Part shown: one piece after another, positions 35,902 to 45,592 of the stretch
How the letters are laid out: the number at the start of each line of letters is the position of its first letter
Position numbering within the stretch: position 1 is the stretch's first letter
The notes under the pieces: generated by a model
What the model was told of the DNA's origin: nothing
What the model saw: only the letters and a program-made list of their open reading frames with translations
Database searches by the model: none
NCBI GenBank assembly: GCA_902778625.1
Contig: CACYYM010000005.1
Location: 1-64,000, forward strand
Length of the DNA stretch: 64,000 nt
Reading direction: 5' to 3'
From: an uncultured Bacteroidales bacterium
GTDB lineage: Bacteria > Bacteroidota > Bacteroidia > Bacteroidales > Bacteroidaceae
Translations under genes and position numbers: made by a program

Positions 35902-38214
35902 ATGAAACGCTTAATACTTGTATTAGCCACATTATCCTGTGGAACTCTCCTTTGGTCACAAGAGATAAAGGTTGAGTTCTTTACACCTGGCATCGTGCAT
36001 GTCGTGAAGTCGCCGAACGGCACACAGCCAAAGAGTCTTGTCGTGACGGCAAAACCCGAGCAGGTGGCTGTCGTAAGGAAAAGCAATACGTGGAAGAGCA
36101 AAGAGCTGACTGTTAAGTTGAATCCAACAACGAAATGCCTGACCTTTCTGACATCGAACGGAAAGCTCCTGCTTCAGGAAGCAGATGCTGACATCGGGAA
36201 AGGCGTACGCCAAGTGTTCAAGCTCGACAAGGACGAGGCAATCTACGGCTTAGGCACTATCCAGAACGGCAAGATGAACCGTCGCGGCGAGCACAAGCGC
36301 ATGGAGCAATCGAACACCGAAGACTTCCAAAGCGTCGTTCAAAGCATCAAAGGATGGGGCATCTACTGGGACAACTACTCGCCCACGCAGTTCGACGACG
36401 ACGAGAACGGCATGGCATTGACATCCGAGGCGGGCGACGCCATCGACTACTACTTTATGTACGGCGGCTCTGCCGATGGTGTCATTGCCCAGATAAGGCA
36501 TCTGACTGGCGACGTCCCCATGTTCCCCTTGTGGACTTACGGCTTTTGGCAGAGCAAGGAGCGCTACAAGACGGCCAACGAGACGCTGGGCATCGTGCAA
36601 CAGTACCGCAAGCTGGGCGTGCCCCTCGACGGCATCATCCAGGATTGGCAGTACTGGGGCTCGAACTATCTCTGGAATGCGATGGACTTCTTGGCTGAGG
36701 AGTTCGCCAACGGCAAACAGATGATAGATGATGTCCACAAACTTGGTGCGCACTTCATGATAAGCGTGTGGGCAAGTTTCGGCCCGATGACTAAAGCTTA
36801 CCGTGAGCTGGAAGAGAAAGGCCTGCTCTTCGACTTCGAGACTTGGCCGCAGAGTGGCCTCACCTTTTGGCCGCCGCGCAAGGACTATCCCTCTGGCGTT
36901 CGGGTCTATGACGCATTCAGCCCTGAAGCTCGCGCCATTTATTGGAAGTATTTGAAAACGCTCTTCGATTATGGCACGGATGCCTGGTGGATGGACTCAA
37001 CTGACCCTGACTGTTTTGACGGTTCGCCAGAAACGTATGCTCACAAGGCGGGGCAGGACGGCGGCACGTGGCGTTCGCTTCGCAATGCCTTCCCTTTAGA
37101 GACAGTTCGAGGCGTCTATCAGGCACAACGCAATGTCTCGTCGGACAAGCGCGTGTTCATTATGACACGAAGCAGCTTTGCCGGTCAGCAGCATTACGGT
37201 TCGAATATGTGGAGCGGCGACGTCACTTCCTCTTGGGACATGCTTCGCAAGCAAGTGCCAGCAGGCTTGAGCTTCTCGTTGACGGGCAACCCCAACTTTA
37301 ACACCGACATCGGCGGCTTCTTCTGCGGCGCTTATAATACGCGAGGTCCGGCTTCGGCTCCACGAAACCCGCAGTATCAGGAATTATATGTCCGATGGAT
37401 GCAATACGGTCTCTTCTGCCCAGTCTTCCGCAGTCACGGTGCCGACGCACCGCGTGAGATATGGCATTTTGGCAAACAGGGCGAGCCGGTCTATGATGCC
37501 ATCGAGGCAACGATTCGCTTGCGCTACAGGCTCTTGCCTTATTTGTACAGCACAGCTTGGCAGGTGACAACTGGCAATGAGAGCTACCTGCGTCCTTTGT
37601 TCAGCGATTTCGCACAAGACCGCAATGTGTGGGACATGACGGACGAGTTTATGTTTGGTCGCAGCATCCTGGCTGCTCCTGTCCTCGACCCGCAATATAC
37701 AGAGGAGAAGGTCGTCCGTGGCGAAGTGAATGCAGTGGATTGGACAGCGACCAAGACGGCTCAGAAGTATCTGCCGAAGGGTGTCGCTTGGTACGACTTT
37801 TGGACAGGCAAGCGCTATACTGGCGGACAGACGTTGAACGTGAAGACGCCGCTGAACCGCGTTCCGATGTTTGTTCGCGCCGGCAGCATCGTGCCTATGG
37901 GGCCCGTTATGCAATACGTTGGCGAAAAGACGTGGGACAACCTCGAACTGCGCATCTATCCTGGAGCCGATGTCACCTTCACGCTTTATGAAGACGAAGG
38001 CGACAACTACAACTACGAGAAGGGCGCATACACTACCATCCTTATCCGTTGGTCGGAGCGCGCAAAAACACTGACGATAAGCGAACGTAAAGGCAGCTAT
38101 CCAGGCATGCTTCAAAAGCGACAATTTACGGTCGTCACTCCCGATGGCAGCTGTCAGGACGTCGAATATACCGGGCAGGAGTTGAAGATAAAGCTTTCCC
38201 ATTCTGCCCATTAA
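35902..38214 (+). CDS. Exported GH31 alpha-glycosidase (alpha-xylosidase/glucosidase-like)
   Basis: A 770-residue enzyme. The start at 35902 yields signal peptide [19 protein letters not shown]; the open frame reaches back into the previous gene. The N-terminal beta-sandwich ([15 protein letters not shown]) precedes a barrel with [10 protein letters not shown], nucleophile motif WWMDSTDPD (Asp about 363) and acid/base region [13 protein letters not shown] (Asp about 438). A C-terminal DUF5110-type domain ([19 protein letters not shown]) follows. The family removes terminal alpha-glucose or alpha-xylose. Subfamily features are not enough to name the substrate, though xyloglucan-type alpha-xylosidase is plausible beside the GH3 enzymes. 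Confidence 0.85.
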   Translation: MKRLILVLATLSCGTLLWSQEIKVEFFTPGIVHVVKSPNGTQPKSLVVTAKPEQVAVVRKSNTWKSKELTVKLNPTTKCLTFLTSNGKLLLQEADADIGKGVRQVFKLDKDEAIYGLGTIQNGKMNRRGEHKRMEQSNTEDFQSVVQSIKGWGIYWDNYSPTQFDDDENGMALTSEAGDAIDYYFMYGGSADGVIAQIRHLTGDVPMFPLWTYGFWQSKERYKTANETLGIVQQYRKLGVPLDGIIQDWQYWGSNYLWNAMDFLAEEFANGKQMIDDVHKLGAHFMISVWASFGPMTKAYRELEEKGLLFDFETWPQSGLTFWPPRKDYPSGVRVYDAFSPEARAIYWKYLKTLFDYGTDAWWMDSTDPDCFDGSPETYAHKAGQDGGTWRSLRNAFPLETVRGVYQAQRNVSSDKRVFIMTRSSFAGQQHYGSNMWSGDVTSSWDMLRKQVPAGLSFSLTGNPNFNTDIGGFFCGAYNTRGPASAPRNPQYQELYVRWMQYGLFCPVFRSHGADAPREIWHFGKQGEPVYDAIEATIRLRYRLLPYLYSTAWQVTTGNESYLRPLFSDFAQDRNVWDMTDEFMFGRSILAAPVLDPQYTEEKVVRGEVNAVDWTATKTAQKYLPKGVAWYDFWTGKRYTGGQTLNVKTPLNRVPMFVRAGSIVPMGPVMQYVGEKTWDNLELRIYPGADVTFTLYEDEGDNYNYEKGAYTTILIRWSERAKTLTISERKGSYPGMLQKRQFTVVTPDGSCQDVEYTGQELKIKLSHSAH

Positions 38215-38254
38215 CCTAATTAAGCCTATAAAACCCATTAAAAACAATACGATT

Positions 38255-39286
38255 ATGGCAAAGAAAGAAAACGAAACAGCTGCCTCTGGGCAGCAGAACG
38301 AGAAGCTGAAAGCGCTACAGGCGGCTATGGCGAAGATAGAGAAGGACTTCGGCAAAGGCTCTATCATGAAGCTTGGCGAAGAGAGAATCGACAACATACA
38401 AGTCATTCCCACCGGTTCCATTGCGCTGGACTATGCACTCGGTGTGGGCGGCTACCCAAGAGGGCGTATCGTGGAGATATACGGCCCTGAGTCGTCAGGC
38501 AAGACGACACTCGCCATTCATGCAATAGCAGAGGCTCAGAAGCAAGGTGGCATTGCTGCTTTCATCGATGCGGAACACGCTTTCGACCGCTTCTATGCAG
38601 CCAACCTTGGCGTTAACGTCGATGAACTACTCATTTCCCAGCCCGACAACGGAGAGCAGGCTCTTGATATTGCCGACCAGCTGATTCGCAGCGCGGCGGT
38701 AGACATCATTGTCATCGACTCTGTGGCTGCTTTGACTCCAAAAGCAGAGCTCGAGGGTGATATGGGCGACAACAAGGTCGGTTTGCAGGCTCGTCTGATG
38801 AGTCAAGCGCTGCGTAAGTTGACTGCGACTATCAACAAGACAAACACCACCTGTATCTTCATCAACCAGCTGCGCGAGAAGATTGGCGTCATGTTTGGCA
38901 ACCCCGAGACGACTACCGGCGGCAACGCCCTAAAGTTTTACTCTTCTGTTCGCCTTGACATCCGCAAGTCGCAAAGCATTAAAGATGGCGACACCGTCAT
39001 CGGTAACGAAGTGAAAGTCAAAGTGGTAAAGAATAAGGTGGCACCTCCCTTCCGTCGAGCCGAGTTCGAAATCATGTACGGCGAGGGCATCTGCCGCGTC
39101 GGAGAAGTCGTGGATTTAGGTGTCAACTTTGGCATCCTTGAAAAGAGCGGCTCGTGGTACAGCTACAATGGCAGCAAGCTCGGTCAGGGCAAGGAAGCTA
39201 CGAAGGGTGTCCTCCGCGACAACCCTGAGCTTCAGGACGAAATCACGGCCAAGATTTACGAGGCGATGAAGGCAGGAAAAGCTTAG
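38255..39286 (+). CDS. recA: Recombinase RecA
   Basis: A 343-residue DNA recombinase for homologous repair and SOS control. Walker A is GPESSGKTT, and the ATP and DNA loops show [21 protein letters not shown] and [20 protein letters not shown]. The C-terminal end is slightly short and basic, as in Bacteroidales. It begins 40 bases after the GH31 stop with no promoter box visible between them. It is followed by a terminator. Confidence 0.97.
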   Translation: MAKKENETAASGQQNEKLKALQAAMAKIEKDFGKGSIMKLGEERIDNIQVIPTGSIALDYALGVGGYPRGRIVEIYGPESSGKTTLAIHAIAEAQKQGGIAAFIDAEHAFDRFYAANLGVNVDELLISQPDNGEQALDIADQLIRSAAVDIIVIDSVAALTPKAELEGDMGDNKVGLQARLMSQALRKLTATINKTNTTCIFINQLREKIGVMFGNPETTTGGNALKFYSSVRLDIRKSQSIKDGDTVIGNEVKVKVVKNKVAPPFRRAEFEIMYGEGICRVGEVVDLGVNFGILEKSGSWYSYNGSKLGQGKEATKGVLRDNPELQDEITAKIYEAMKAGKA

Positions 39287-39321
39287 TCTGCGGACAAGAA
39301 AACAGATAAAAAGACAAGGGG

Positions 39322-39356
39322 CGGCACATCGGTCATGGCGGTGTGCCGTTTCTTTT
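39322..39356 (+). terminator. recA terminator
   Basis: CGGCACATCG at 39322-39331 pairs with CGGTGTGCCG at 39339-39348 (one G-T pair), followed by TTTCTTTT. Confidence 0.8.
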
Positions 39357-39376
39357 ATGTAGCGACGTCCTGAAAC

Positions 39377-39463
39377 GGCACGTGTGATGTTAGCCAACAT
39401 CAAGTGTGATATTAGCTAACTTCATGTGTGATGTTTGACGACTTCACGTGTGATGTTTTTTCA
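39377..39463. repeat. 22-bp phased repeat array F (GTGTGATGTT type)
   Basis: Units CGTG, AGTG, TGTG and CGTG start at 39381, 39403, 39425 and 39447, exactly 22 bases apart. Each is followed by TGAT and a linker of the kind GTTAGCCAAC. All units are direct. It lies between the recA terminator and the sigma-factor promoter. Confidence 0.82.
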
Positions 39464-39514
39464 CTTTCCGGCACAAAGCCGTCGAGAAAGCCTGTCGGTT
39501 TGCCAAAAAATCGC

Positions 39515-39540
39515 TATCTTTGTACGATTTTTTACCTTTG
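39515..39540 (+). promoter_or_regulatory. Candidate -7 elements of the sigma-factor operon
   Basis: TATCTTTG at 39515-39522 and TACCTTTG at 39533-39540 both fit TAnnTTTG. Neither has a clear -33 TTG at normal spacing. AAAGGAG at 39578-39584 before the ATG is an unusually good ribosome-binding site for this group. Confidence 0.45.
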
Positions 39541-39586
39541 GGGTTAGCTTTTTCTGCCTTTGAGGGGTATTATAGGTAAAGGAGTG

Positions 39587-39736
39587 ATGGAACGCGAGAC
39601 CGTAAAGAGGCTGTTCATGCAGCATTACGCACGGATGCAGAGGGTGGCGCGCACCCTGCTCTACGACGTGCAGGAGAGCGAGGATGTCTGTCAGGACATC
39701 TTCGAAAGCCTGCTTCGTGGCGAGAGCGATACCTGA
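39587..39736 (+). CDS. N-terminal fragment of a split ECF sigma factor (region 2)
   Basis: A 49-residue frame (MERETVKRLFMQHYARMQRV...) covering the first half of sigma region 2: RVARTLLYDVQESEDVCQDIFESLL is typical of FecI-like factors. It stops at TGA 39734-39736, whose last base begins the ATG of the next frame. In intact relatives the sequence continues through a short stretch into YLMTSVRNRC, which here is read in the -1 frame just before and after the overlap. Either the gene is broken, or the two parts are made by coupled translation or by a -1 frameshift. Loss of a few codons near 39725 is likely. Confidence 0.75.
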   Translation: MERETVKRLFMQHYARMQRVARTLLYDVQESEDVCQDIFESLLRGESDT

Positions 39737-40038
39737 TGACGAGCGTCCGGAACCGTTGCCTGAAGCGGCTCAGGCATGAGAGCGTAACAAAAGCCAGCCC
39801 CCTCCCAACCTCCCCCGAGGGGGAGGAGAGCGGGGACGACAGGCTGGATGACATCGTGGAGTTCGTCGTCAGTCATCTTTCGGAACGCGAGCAGCGCATC
39901 TTCAACCTGCGTTTCGCGGAAGGTTGCAGCTACGAGGAGATTGCCGCGGCCGAGGGCATCAGCAAGGTTGCCGTGTGGAAACACCTCTCGCACGCCATCA
40001 CGGAAGTCAAGAAACACTTTAACCCCAGAAGCTTATGA
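39736..40038 (+). CDS. C-terminal fragment of the split ECF sigma factor (region 4)
   Basis: A 100-residue frame beginning MTSVRNRCLKRLRH, the end of region 2, and ending with a clear region 4: LSEREQRIFNLRFAEGCSYEEIAAAEGISKVAVWKHLSHAI, the -35-recognising helix-turn-helix. Between them is an insertion (SPLPTSPEGEESG) coming from a GC-rich palindromic repeat. The TGATG overlap upstream and the ATGA overlap with the anti-sigma gene suggest that translation of the whole operon is coupled. The reading frame has stayed open, so it may still be used. Confidence 0.78.
   Translation: MTSVRNRCLKRLRHESVTKASPLPTSPEGEESGDDRLDDIVEFVVSHLSEREQRIFNLRFAEGCSYEEIAAAEGISKVAVWKHLSHAITEVKKHFNPRSL
39787..39830 (-). 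repeat. GC-rich palindromic repeat in the sigma-factor gene
   Basis: CCTCCCAACC followed by a CTCCCCC-GA-GGGGGAG palindrome. Read on the minus strand it matches the pattern of the two larger elements in the neighbouring genes (palindrome, then GGTTGGGAGGGGG). It is translated in frame in the linker between sigma regions 2 and 4. Confidence 0.65.
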
Positions 40039-40649
40039 AACGTTTAGACGATAAGCACCTGCTGATTGACATGCAGGAACATCCTGAGAACTACTCCGAC
40101 GAGCAGCTTGAAAGGATGATGGCTGAGCTGGATAAGGAGCCGGATACAGAAGCTGCGTGGCAGAAGACCCTCTCTAACTCTCCCTTAAAGGGAGAGGACT
40201 CCCTCCCTTTAAGGGAGGGCTGGGGTGGGTCTTTCTTCCGCAGGATTGCGGCGGTCTTCACTGCCATCGCCTTCCTCGGCATCATGTCGCTGGCCGGTTA
40301 TCGTGCCTTCTTCTATAAGACGACAACGGACAACAGACCGCAGACAACCGACACGACGGCCGTCAAGACTGAGCGCTTCTACGTCGATGTGCAGGATGGC
40401 GACACCATCTTCCGCTTCGAGAACATCCGCCTGGACAGCATCCTCGCCGTAGTCAGCAGGCATTACGAGCGTCAGGTCGTCTGGGGAGACAAGGACCTGG
40501 CACGTCTGCGCTTCTACATCACCTGCCGTACCTCGCACACGCTCAGAGAGTTTGTGGAGATGATGAACATGTTCGACGGCCTCCGCATCACGCAGGACCT
40601 CGACATCCTCTACGTTGAATCTGACGAGAAGAAGGAGGGCGCGAAATGA
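40035..40649 (+). CDS. FecR-like anti-sigma factor
   Basis: A 204-residue inner-membrane protein. A short cytoplasmic N-terminal part (HPENYSDEQLERMMAELDKEP) precedes a membrane segment (IAAVFTAIAFLGIMSLAGYRAFF, about 69-91). The periplasmic end, RFENIRLDSILAVVSRHYERQVVW, resembles the C-terminal domain of FecR/DUF4974 proteins. It should hold the sigma factor until the TonB receptor signals ligand binding. The central FecR domain is missing, so it is a short form. KTLSNSPLKGEDSLPLREGW before the membrane segment is a translated palindromic repeat, and TTTDNRPQTTDTT after it another low-complexity insertion. It overlaps both neighbours by 4 bases. Confidence 0.8.
   Translation: MKRLDDKHLLIDMQEHPENYSDEQLERMMAELDKEPDTEAAWQKTLSNSPLKGEDSLPLREGWGGSFFRRIAAVFTAIAFLGIMSLAGYRAFFYKTTTDNRPQTTDTTAVKTERFYVDVQDGDTIFRFENIRLDSILAVVSRHYERQVVWGDKDLARLRFYITCRTSHTLREFVEMMNMFDGLRITQDLDILYVESDEKKEGAK
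40165..40232 (+). repeat. 68-bp double-palindrome element inside the anti-sigma gene
   Basis: Bounded by AGACCC (40165-40170) and GGGTCT (40227-40232). Inside are two near-perfect palindromes (CTCTCCCTTAAAGGGAGAG, and CCCTCCC-TTTA-AGGGAGGG). It is translated as TLSNSPLKGEDSLPLREGWG. Confidence 0.85.
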
Positions 40650-43600
40650 AAAGGGCAGTCTTATACCTTATTATATATATAGGTTTCGGCCTGAGCCTCT
40701 CGGCGCGCGACCTGACGTTCCGTGGAGAATCGCTCGCCTACGCACTCGCCACTCTGCGCGACATGCAGACGGAATACACCATCAACTTCATCGCGAACGA
40801 CCTCGAGACCCTTCCCGTCCACGCCAGCCTCAATGGTCTCTCGATGATGGACGCTATCAAAAGACTCTGTCAGGGACAGCCCGTCAAGGTGAAGATAAAG
40901 GATAAGCAGGTCTTTGTGCAGTACGACCGCAGCTACAAGCCACGCACCATCCGGCTCTCCGGCACGGTCTGCGATGCCCGGACGCGCGAGTTACTGATGG
41001 ACGCGAAGGTGGAACTCCTGGCCGAGGACAGCACGCTCATCGACTCGGTGCGTGCCAGGCAGTCCACCTTCTACTACGACGATAGCGGCCGCCAAGTGGA
41101 CTTCGACACGCCGCGCTACAACATAGAGGTGCCCGCTCTGCCCCGCCACTACATCTTCCGCATTTCGATGGACGACTATCGGACCGTTTGCTTCGACTAC
41201 GTCGTGGACCGTGTGGGCCGACGGGAAACGTGGCGCAACGTCGCGCCCTTCTATCTGCACAAGGTTTCGAAGACCCTCCAGGAGGTGACCGTCAAGGCAT
41301 CTCGCGTCCGATTCTACTTCAGGGGCGACACCATCGTGTACGATGCCAGCCAGTTCCAGCTGGCGGAAGGCTCGATGCTCGACGCCTTGCTCCGTCAGTT
41401 GCCGGGCGTCGAGCTCAAGAGCGACGGGCGCATCTACCACAACGGCAAGTTCGTGGACGACCTCTTGCTGAACGGCAAGGACCTCTTCAAAGGCAGTCGG
41501 AAGCTCATGCTCGAGAACCTGCCGGCCTACACGGTGAAGGACGTGGCCGTCTATGACAAGCAGACGGAGGAGAATGAATGGCTCGGGCGGACCGACGAGA
41601 GCAGTCAGCACCACGTCATCGACGTGCGGCTGAAGCGTGAATACATGGTCGGCTGGATAGCAAACATCGAGGCCGGAGCGGGACTTCGGCAGGACAAGAC
41701 GCCCTACCTGGTACGCCTCTTCGCCATGCGAAGCGACGAGCGGTCGAACATACGCTTCTTTGCCAAAGCCAACAACCTGAACGACGAAGGCTCGTTCGAC
41801 ATGGTCTGGGGCGACGGATGGCAGCCCGACAGGTCCGGCAAGCTGAGCCGCAACGAGATGGCCCGCGTGGATGTCAATCTGATGTCGGACGACAAGAAGC
41901 ACGATTACTTTGTCTATGTCGAGGCGCATCACGCGAAGGAATGGCAGGACACACGCACCACGACGCAGACCTTCCTGCCCGACGGCGACACCTACGACTA
42001 CGGGTTCGGCAACATGAAGAACGAAGAGTGGGACGTCTCGACGTGGCACCGCTTCATCTATAAAGGCAATCGACTGCGGACACAGGCAACGGCAGATGCC
42101 CGCTACCGCTACTTCCGGAACGCCTCCGGCAGCACATCTGCCCTCTTCTCTGCGCCCGTGGAGGTCAGCCACCAGTTGCTCGACGACCTCTTCTCCCCGA
42201 CATCTTCACGCCCCAACCTGCGCGACACGCTCATCAACCGACAGCTCCGCGAGAGCAAAGGCACGGGGCACGACATCGAGGCAAACGCCGGCCTGTTCGA
42301 GACAAAGAAGATAAAGGGCACGGGCGACTTCCTGAACTTCGGCATAAACGCCAGCTACAAGGAGAACGCAAGGCAGGAGTTCAGCCGACAGCAGACCCTC
42401 TCTAACTCCAAGACCCTCTCTAACTCCCCCTTAAAGGGGGAGGACTCCTCCCTCCCTTTAAAGGAGGGTTGGGGAGGGTCTCCTGCTTCTCTGTTCCGCC
42501 ACCAGTTTGTCGACGCCCCGCCTCGCAGCAAGTTCGAACTCAATCCCTTCGTTCAATATACATTCTCCCTTGGCGAACACTACCGCCAATTGCTGCTTGG
42601 CTACAGCTTTAACCACAGCAATCGGCGCGAGCAGGAGAGCATCTACCGGCTCGACCGCCTGCCGAATGCCGACTCAAGCTTCTCTAAACCCATCGACTTG
42701 CTGCCCAGCGTGACCGAATATCAGCAGGTCTTCGACCGCGCGAACAGTCATTTGGCGCATTACATCGACAATACAAGCGACATTTGGGCCGACTTCAAGT
42801 ACGGCTTGGGGCAGAAAGAGTGGGGGCAGTTCTACCTTGATTTCAGGATAGATGCCACGCTGAATGCGCAGCGACATGCCTACGAGCGAGGCGCCATCGA
42901 CACCCTTCTCCACCGCTTCAGCCCGACGTTCGAGTTCAAGACAAAGCCCTGGTTGAGGACCAAGGACGGGCATCATGCCGGACTCGAAGTGCGGGTGAGG
43001 AGCGAGGCACCCGAGCTTCTGAACGAGGCAGGCATCGTCGATGACACAGACCCCATGAACATCCGCATCGGCAACCCTGACCTTCGATACGCCATCCGCA
43101 CCGACGCGGTCCTCGACGGCAATCTGTATTCGATGAACAAGCGTATGCACAACCGCATCGACCTCAGCTATGGCTTCACGCACAACGCGATAGGCATGGG
43201 CCAGATCTACGACCGCGCGACCGGCCGCCGCACGTTCTGCCCAACGAACGTCAACGGCAACTGGGACGCTTCGGCCAAGCACACCATCAACTACAGCTTT
43301 GGTGACGGCAAGAAACACAGCGCCAGCATGGTCACGCAGTTCAGTTATAGGAACAGCGTGGACCTGATGGGTGACAACGGACAACAGACAACAGACAACG
43401 GTCAATTGCCCATAAACAAGTCTGTTGTCCGCACAGCTAGCCTTTCTTTCTCGCCCAAAGTGAGTCTTTCGCTGGGCAAACATACCCTCGGCTTCTCGTC
43501 GGATGTGGCGTGGAACCGCTATACGAGCGACCGCTCGACGTTCCAGAACATCAACGCCTGGCAGTATCGCATCGGCGCGGATGCTATTGTACATCTTCCC

Positions 43601-43885
43601 TGGAAATTCGACCTCACTACCGACCTCACGCTCTATGGTCGAACGGGTTATGCCGACGCGAGCCTCAACACCAACGACGTCGTCTGGAACGCTCGTCTGG
43701 CCCGTGCGCTCTTCAAGGGCAAGTGGGTCGTCATGCTTGATGGCTTCGACATCCTCGGGCAGTTGAGTAATGTCACGCGCACAATCAATGCACAAGGCCG
43801 CACAGAGACTTACACCAATGTTCTGCCGCGATACGGCCTCCTGCACGTCATCTACAAGTTCCAAAAACAGCCGAAGAAGAAATGA
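40646..43885 (+). CDS. STN-domain TonB-dependent receptor of a surface-signalling system
   Basis: A 1079-residue outer-membrane protein with a short signal peptide (MKRAVLYLIIYIGFGLSLSA). An STN-like signalling domain follows (about 24-95: LAYALATLRDMQTEYTINFI ... MMDAIKRLCQGQPVKV). A carboxypeptidase-like beta domain, a plug (DALLRQLPGVELKSDGRIYHN) and a large barrel complete it. STN domains pass ligand signals to FecR-type anti-sigma factors, which matches the upstream genes. Two repeats are inserted in frame: a palindromic element (TLSNSKTLSNSPLKGEDSSL) and GDNGQQTTDNGQ. The start overlaps the anti-sigma stop by 4 bases. The ligand is unknown. Confidence 0.85.
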   Translation: MKRAVLYLIIYIGFGLSLSARDLTFRGESLAYALATLRDMQTEYTINFIANDLETLPVHASLNGLSMMDAIKRLCQGQPVKVKIKDKQVFVQYDRSYKPRTIRLSGTVCDARTRELLMDAKVELLAEDSTLIDSVRARQSTFYYDDSGRQVDFDTPRYNIEVPALPRHYIFRISMDDYRTVCFDYVVDRVGRRETWRNVAPFYLHKVSKTLQEVTVKASRVRFYFRGDTIVYDASQFQLAEGSMLDALLRQLPGVELKSDGRIYHNGKFVDDLLLNGKDLFKGSRKLMLENLPAYTVKDVAVYDKQTEENEWLGRTDESSQHHVIDVRLKREYMVGWIANIEAGAGLRQDKTPYLVRLFAMRSDERSNIRFFAKANNLNDEGSFDMVWGDGWQPDRSGKLSRNEMARVDVNLMSDDKKHDYFVYVEAHHAKEWQDTRTTTQTFLPDGDTYDYGFGNMKNEEWDVSTWHRFIYKGNRLRTQATADARYRYFRNASGSTSALFSAPVEVSHQLLDDLFSPTSSRPNLRDTLINRQLRESKGTGHDIEANAGLFETKKIKGTGDFLNFGINASYKENARQEFSRQQTLSNSKTLSNSPLKGEDSSLPLKEGWGGSPASLFRHQFVDAPPRSKFELNPFVQYTFSLGEHYRQLLLGYSFNHSNRREQESIYRLDRLPNADSSFSKPIDLLPSVTEYQQVFDRANSHLAHYIDNTSDIWADFKYGLGQKEWGQFYLDFRIDATLNAQRHAYERGAIDTLLHRFSPTFEFKTKPWLRTKDGHHAGLEVRVRSEAPELLNEAGIVDDTDPMNIRIGNPDLRYAIRTDAVLDGNLYSMNKRMHNRIDLSYGFTHNAIGMGQIYDRATGRRTFCPTNVNGNWDASAKHTINYSFGDGKKHSASMVTQFSYRNSVDLMGDNGQQTTDNGQLPINKSVVRTASLSFSPKVSLSLGKHTLGFSSDVAWNRYTSDRSTFQNINAWQYRIGADAIVHLPWKFDLTTDLTLYGRTGYADASLNTNDVVWNARLARALFKGKWVVMLDGFDILGQLSNVTRTINAQGRTETYTNVLPRYGLLHVIYKFQKQPKKK
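42393..42481 (+). repeat. Double-palindrome element inside the TonB receptor gene, partly duplicated
   Basis: The full element runs 42411-42481 from AGACCC to GGGTCT with the same two palindromes as the copy in the anti-sigma gene. An 18-base copy of its 5' end precedes it at 42393-42410. It is read in the same frame as the anti-sigma copy (TLSNSPLKGEDS...GWGGS). Confidence 0.85.
43379..43430. repeat. Inverted repeat inserted in the receptor barrel
   Basis: GGACAACAGAC at 43379-43389 is perfectly complementary to 43420-43430. The encoded stretch GDNGQQTTDNGQLPINKSVV interrupts the barrel sequence and probably lies in a surface loop. Confidence 0.7.
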
Positions 43886-43933
43886 AGATTGCCGTTCTGA
43901 CGTATTTGCAATCCATCCCGAACTGGCAAAGAA

Positions 43934-43957
43934 AAAGCCCGAGAAGTCTCGGGCTTT
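43934..43957. terminator. Bidirectional terminator between the TonB receptor and rny
   Basis: AAAGCCCGAGA (43934-43944) pairs perfectly with TCTCGGGCTTT (43947-43957), flanked by A and T residues on the two sides. Confidence 0.85.
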
Positions 43958-43981
43958 ATGCTGTGAAAGAGAGTCTTTCTG

Positions 43982-45544
43982 TTACTTGGCGTAGGCGATG
44001 GAGCGTGTTTCTCGGATGACCGTTATCTTGACCTGTCCGGGATACGTCATTTCGTTCTGAATCTTGGTGGCAATCTCGCTGCTCAGCAACTCAGTCTGCT
44101 TGTCGTCAATCTTGTCGGCACCGACGATGACGCGCAACTCGCGACCTGCCTGAATGGCATACGTCTTGACCACACCCGGGTGGCTCATGGCGATGTCTTC
44201 CAAGTCCTTGAGACGCTTGATGTAAGCCTCTACAATCTCGCGACGGGCACCGGGACGGGCACCGCTGATGGCGTCGCACGCCTGCACGATGGGAGCAATC
44301 AGCGTTGTCATCTCCATCTCATCGTGGTGTGCGCCGATGGCGTTGCAGATCTCAGGTTTTTCCTTGTACTTCTCGGCCAACTTGGCGCCATAGAGAGCGT
44401 GTGGCAGATCGGGCTCCTCGTCGGGCACCTTGCCGATGTCGTGCAACAGTCCGGCGCGCTTTGCTTTCTTCGGATTGAGACCGAGTTCGCTTGCCATAAC
44501 GGCACAGAGATTGGCAGTTTCGCGAGCGTGCTGCAGGAGGTTCTGGCCGTAACTGCTACGATATTTCATCTTGCCTACGATGCGAACCAGCTCAGGATGC
44601 AAGCCGTGTACGCCCAGGTCGATAGTTGTGCGCTTGCCCACCTCGAGAATCTCCTCGTCGATCTGCTTCTTTACCTTTGCTACCACTTCCTCGATGCGAG
44701 CAGGGTGTATGCGGCCGTCGGATACAAGCTGGTGCAGAGCCAGGCGGCAAACCTCGCGTCGGATGGGGTCGAAAGCACTGATGACGATGGCTTCGGGGGT
44801 GTCGTCGACGACAATCTCGACGCCGGTAGCCGCCTCGAGGGCTCGGATGTTGCGGCCCTCGCGACCGATGATGCGTCCCTTCACCTCGTCGTTGTCGATG
44901 TGGAACACCGTGACGGAGTTCTCGACTGCTGTCTCGGTAGCGACGCGTTGGATGCTCTGGATGATGATGCGCTTGGCTTCCTTGGTTGCCGTCATGCGTG
45001 CATCGTCCATAATATCGTTGATGTATGCGGCGGCGTTCGTCTTGGCTTCGTCCTTAAGGGATTCGATGAGACGCTCGCGAGCCTCTTCAACGCTGAGGCC
45101 TGAGATCTCCTCGAGTTTCGTTCGCTCCTGATTGATGAGGTCAGAGAAGCGAGCGTTGACTTCCTCTTCCTTTTTCTCGAGAAGCGCCTGCTGTGTCTCC
45201 ATACGCTGACGCTGTGCATCGGCTTCCTGCTTGCGGCGTGTCAATTCGTCCTGTTTCTGGTTGAGCTGCATCTCACGTTGCTTGATGCGGTTTTCGCTCT
45301 GCTGTATCTGCTGATTGTGCTGGCGCACCTCCTTCTCAAGCTCGGTGCGCTTGCTCAGGAACTTCTCTTTTACCTCAAGCAGCTTTTTTTGCTTGATGAC
45401 TTCTGCCTCCTTCTCGGCTGTCTCGCGGGCCTCTTCGGCAAGAGCCTTCCTTTTTGCAGGCACAATGACGAAGTACCAAATCCCAACAAGGGCAAAGAAC
45501 AATACGATAGCAACCAGAAGGGCAACTATGATATCAATTGTCAT
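43982..45544 (-). CDS. rny: Ribonuclease Y
   Basis: A 520-residue membrane-anchored endoribonuclease that starts mRNA decay. The start at 45544 places the membrane segment ([23 protein letters not shown]) at the very N-terminus. A long coiled coil (about 30-190), a KH domain with [15 protein letters not shown], and an HD domain with LLHDIGK and GAHHDEME follow. The length equals the family standard. It is the last gene of a run with zapA and a coiled-coil protein, a common order in Bacteroidetes. Confidence 0.95.
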   Translation of the reverse strand: MTIDIIVALLVAIVLFFALVGIWYFVIVPAKRKALAEEARETAEKEAEVIKQKKLLEVKEKFLSKRTELEKEVRQHNQQIQQSENRIKQREMQLNQKQDELTRRKQEADAQRQRMETQQALLEKKEEEVNARFSDLINQERTKLEEISGLSVEEARERLIESLKDEAKTNAAAYINDIMDDARMTATKEAKRIIIQSIQRVATETAVENSVTVFHIDNDEVKGRIIGREGRNIRALEAATGVEIVVDDTPEAIVISAFDPIRREVCRLALHQLVSDGRIHPARIEEVVAKVKKQIDEEILEVGKRTTIDLGVHGLHPELVRIVGKMKYRSSYGQNLLQHARETANLCAVMASELGLNPKKAKRAGLLHDIGKVPDEEPDLPHALYGAKLAEKYKEKPEICNAIGAHHDEMEMTTLIAPIVQACDAISGARPGARREIVEAYIKRLKDLEDIAMSHPGVVKTYAIQAGRELRVIVGADKIDDKQTELLSSEIATKIQNEMTYPGQVKITVIRETRSIAYAK

Positions 45545-45592
45545 GAATAATAAAATGGTTAGATAAATGTTAATATTCGGGGTCACTTAATC

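Noticed and set aside
40165..42481. Complete insertion sequences
   Set aside because: The elements are only about 70 bp, carry no transposase and show no clear target duplication.
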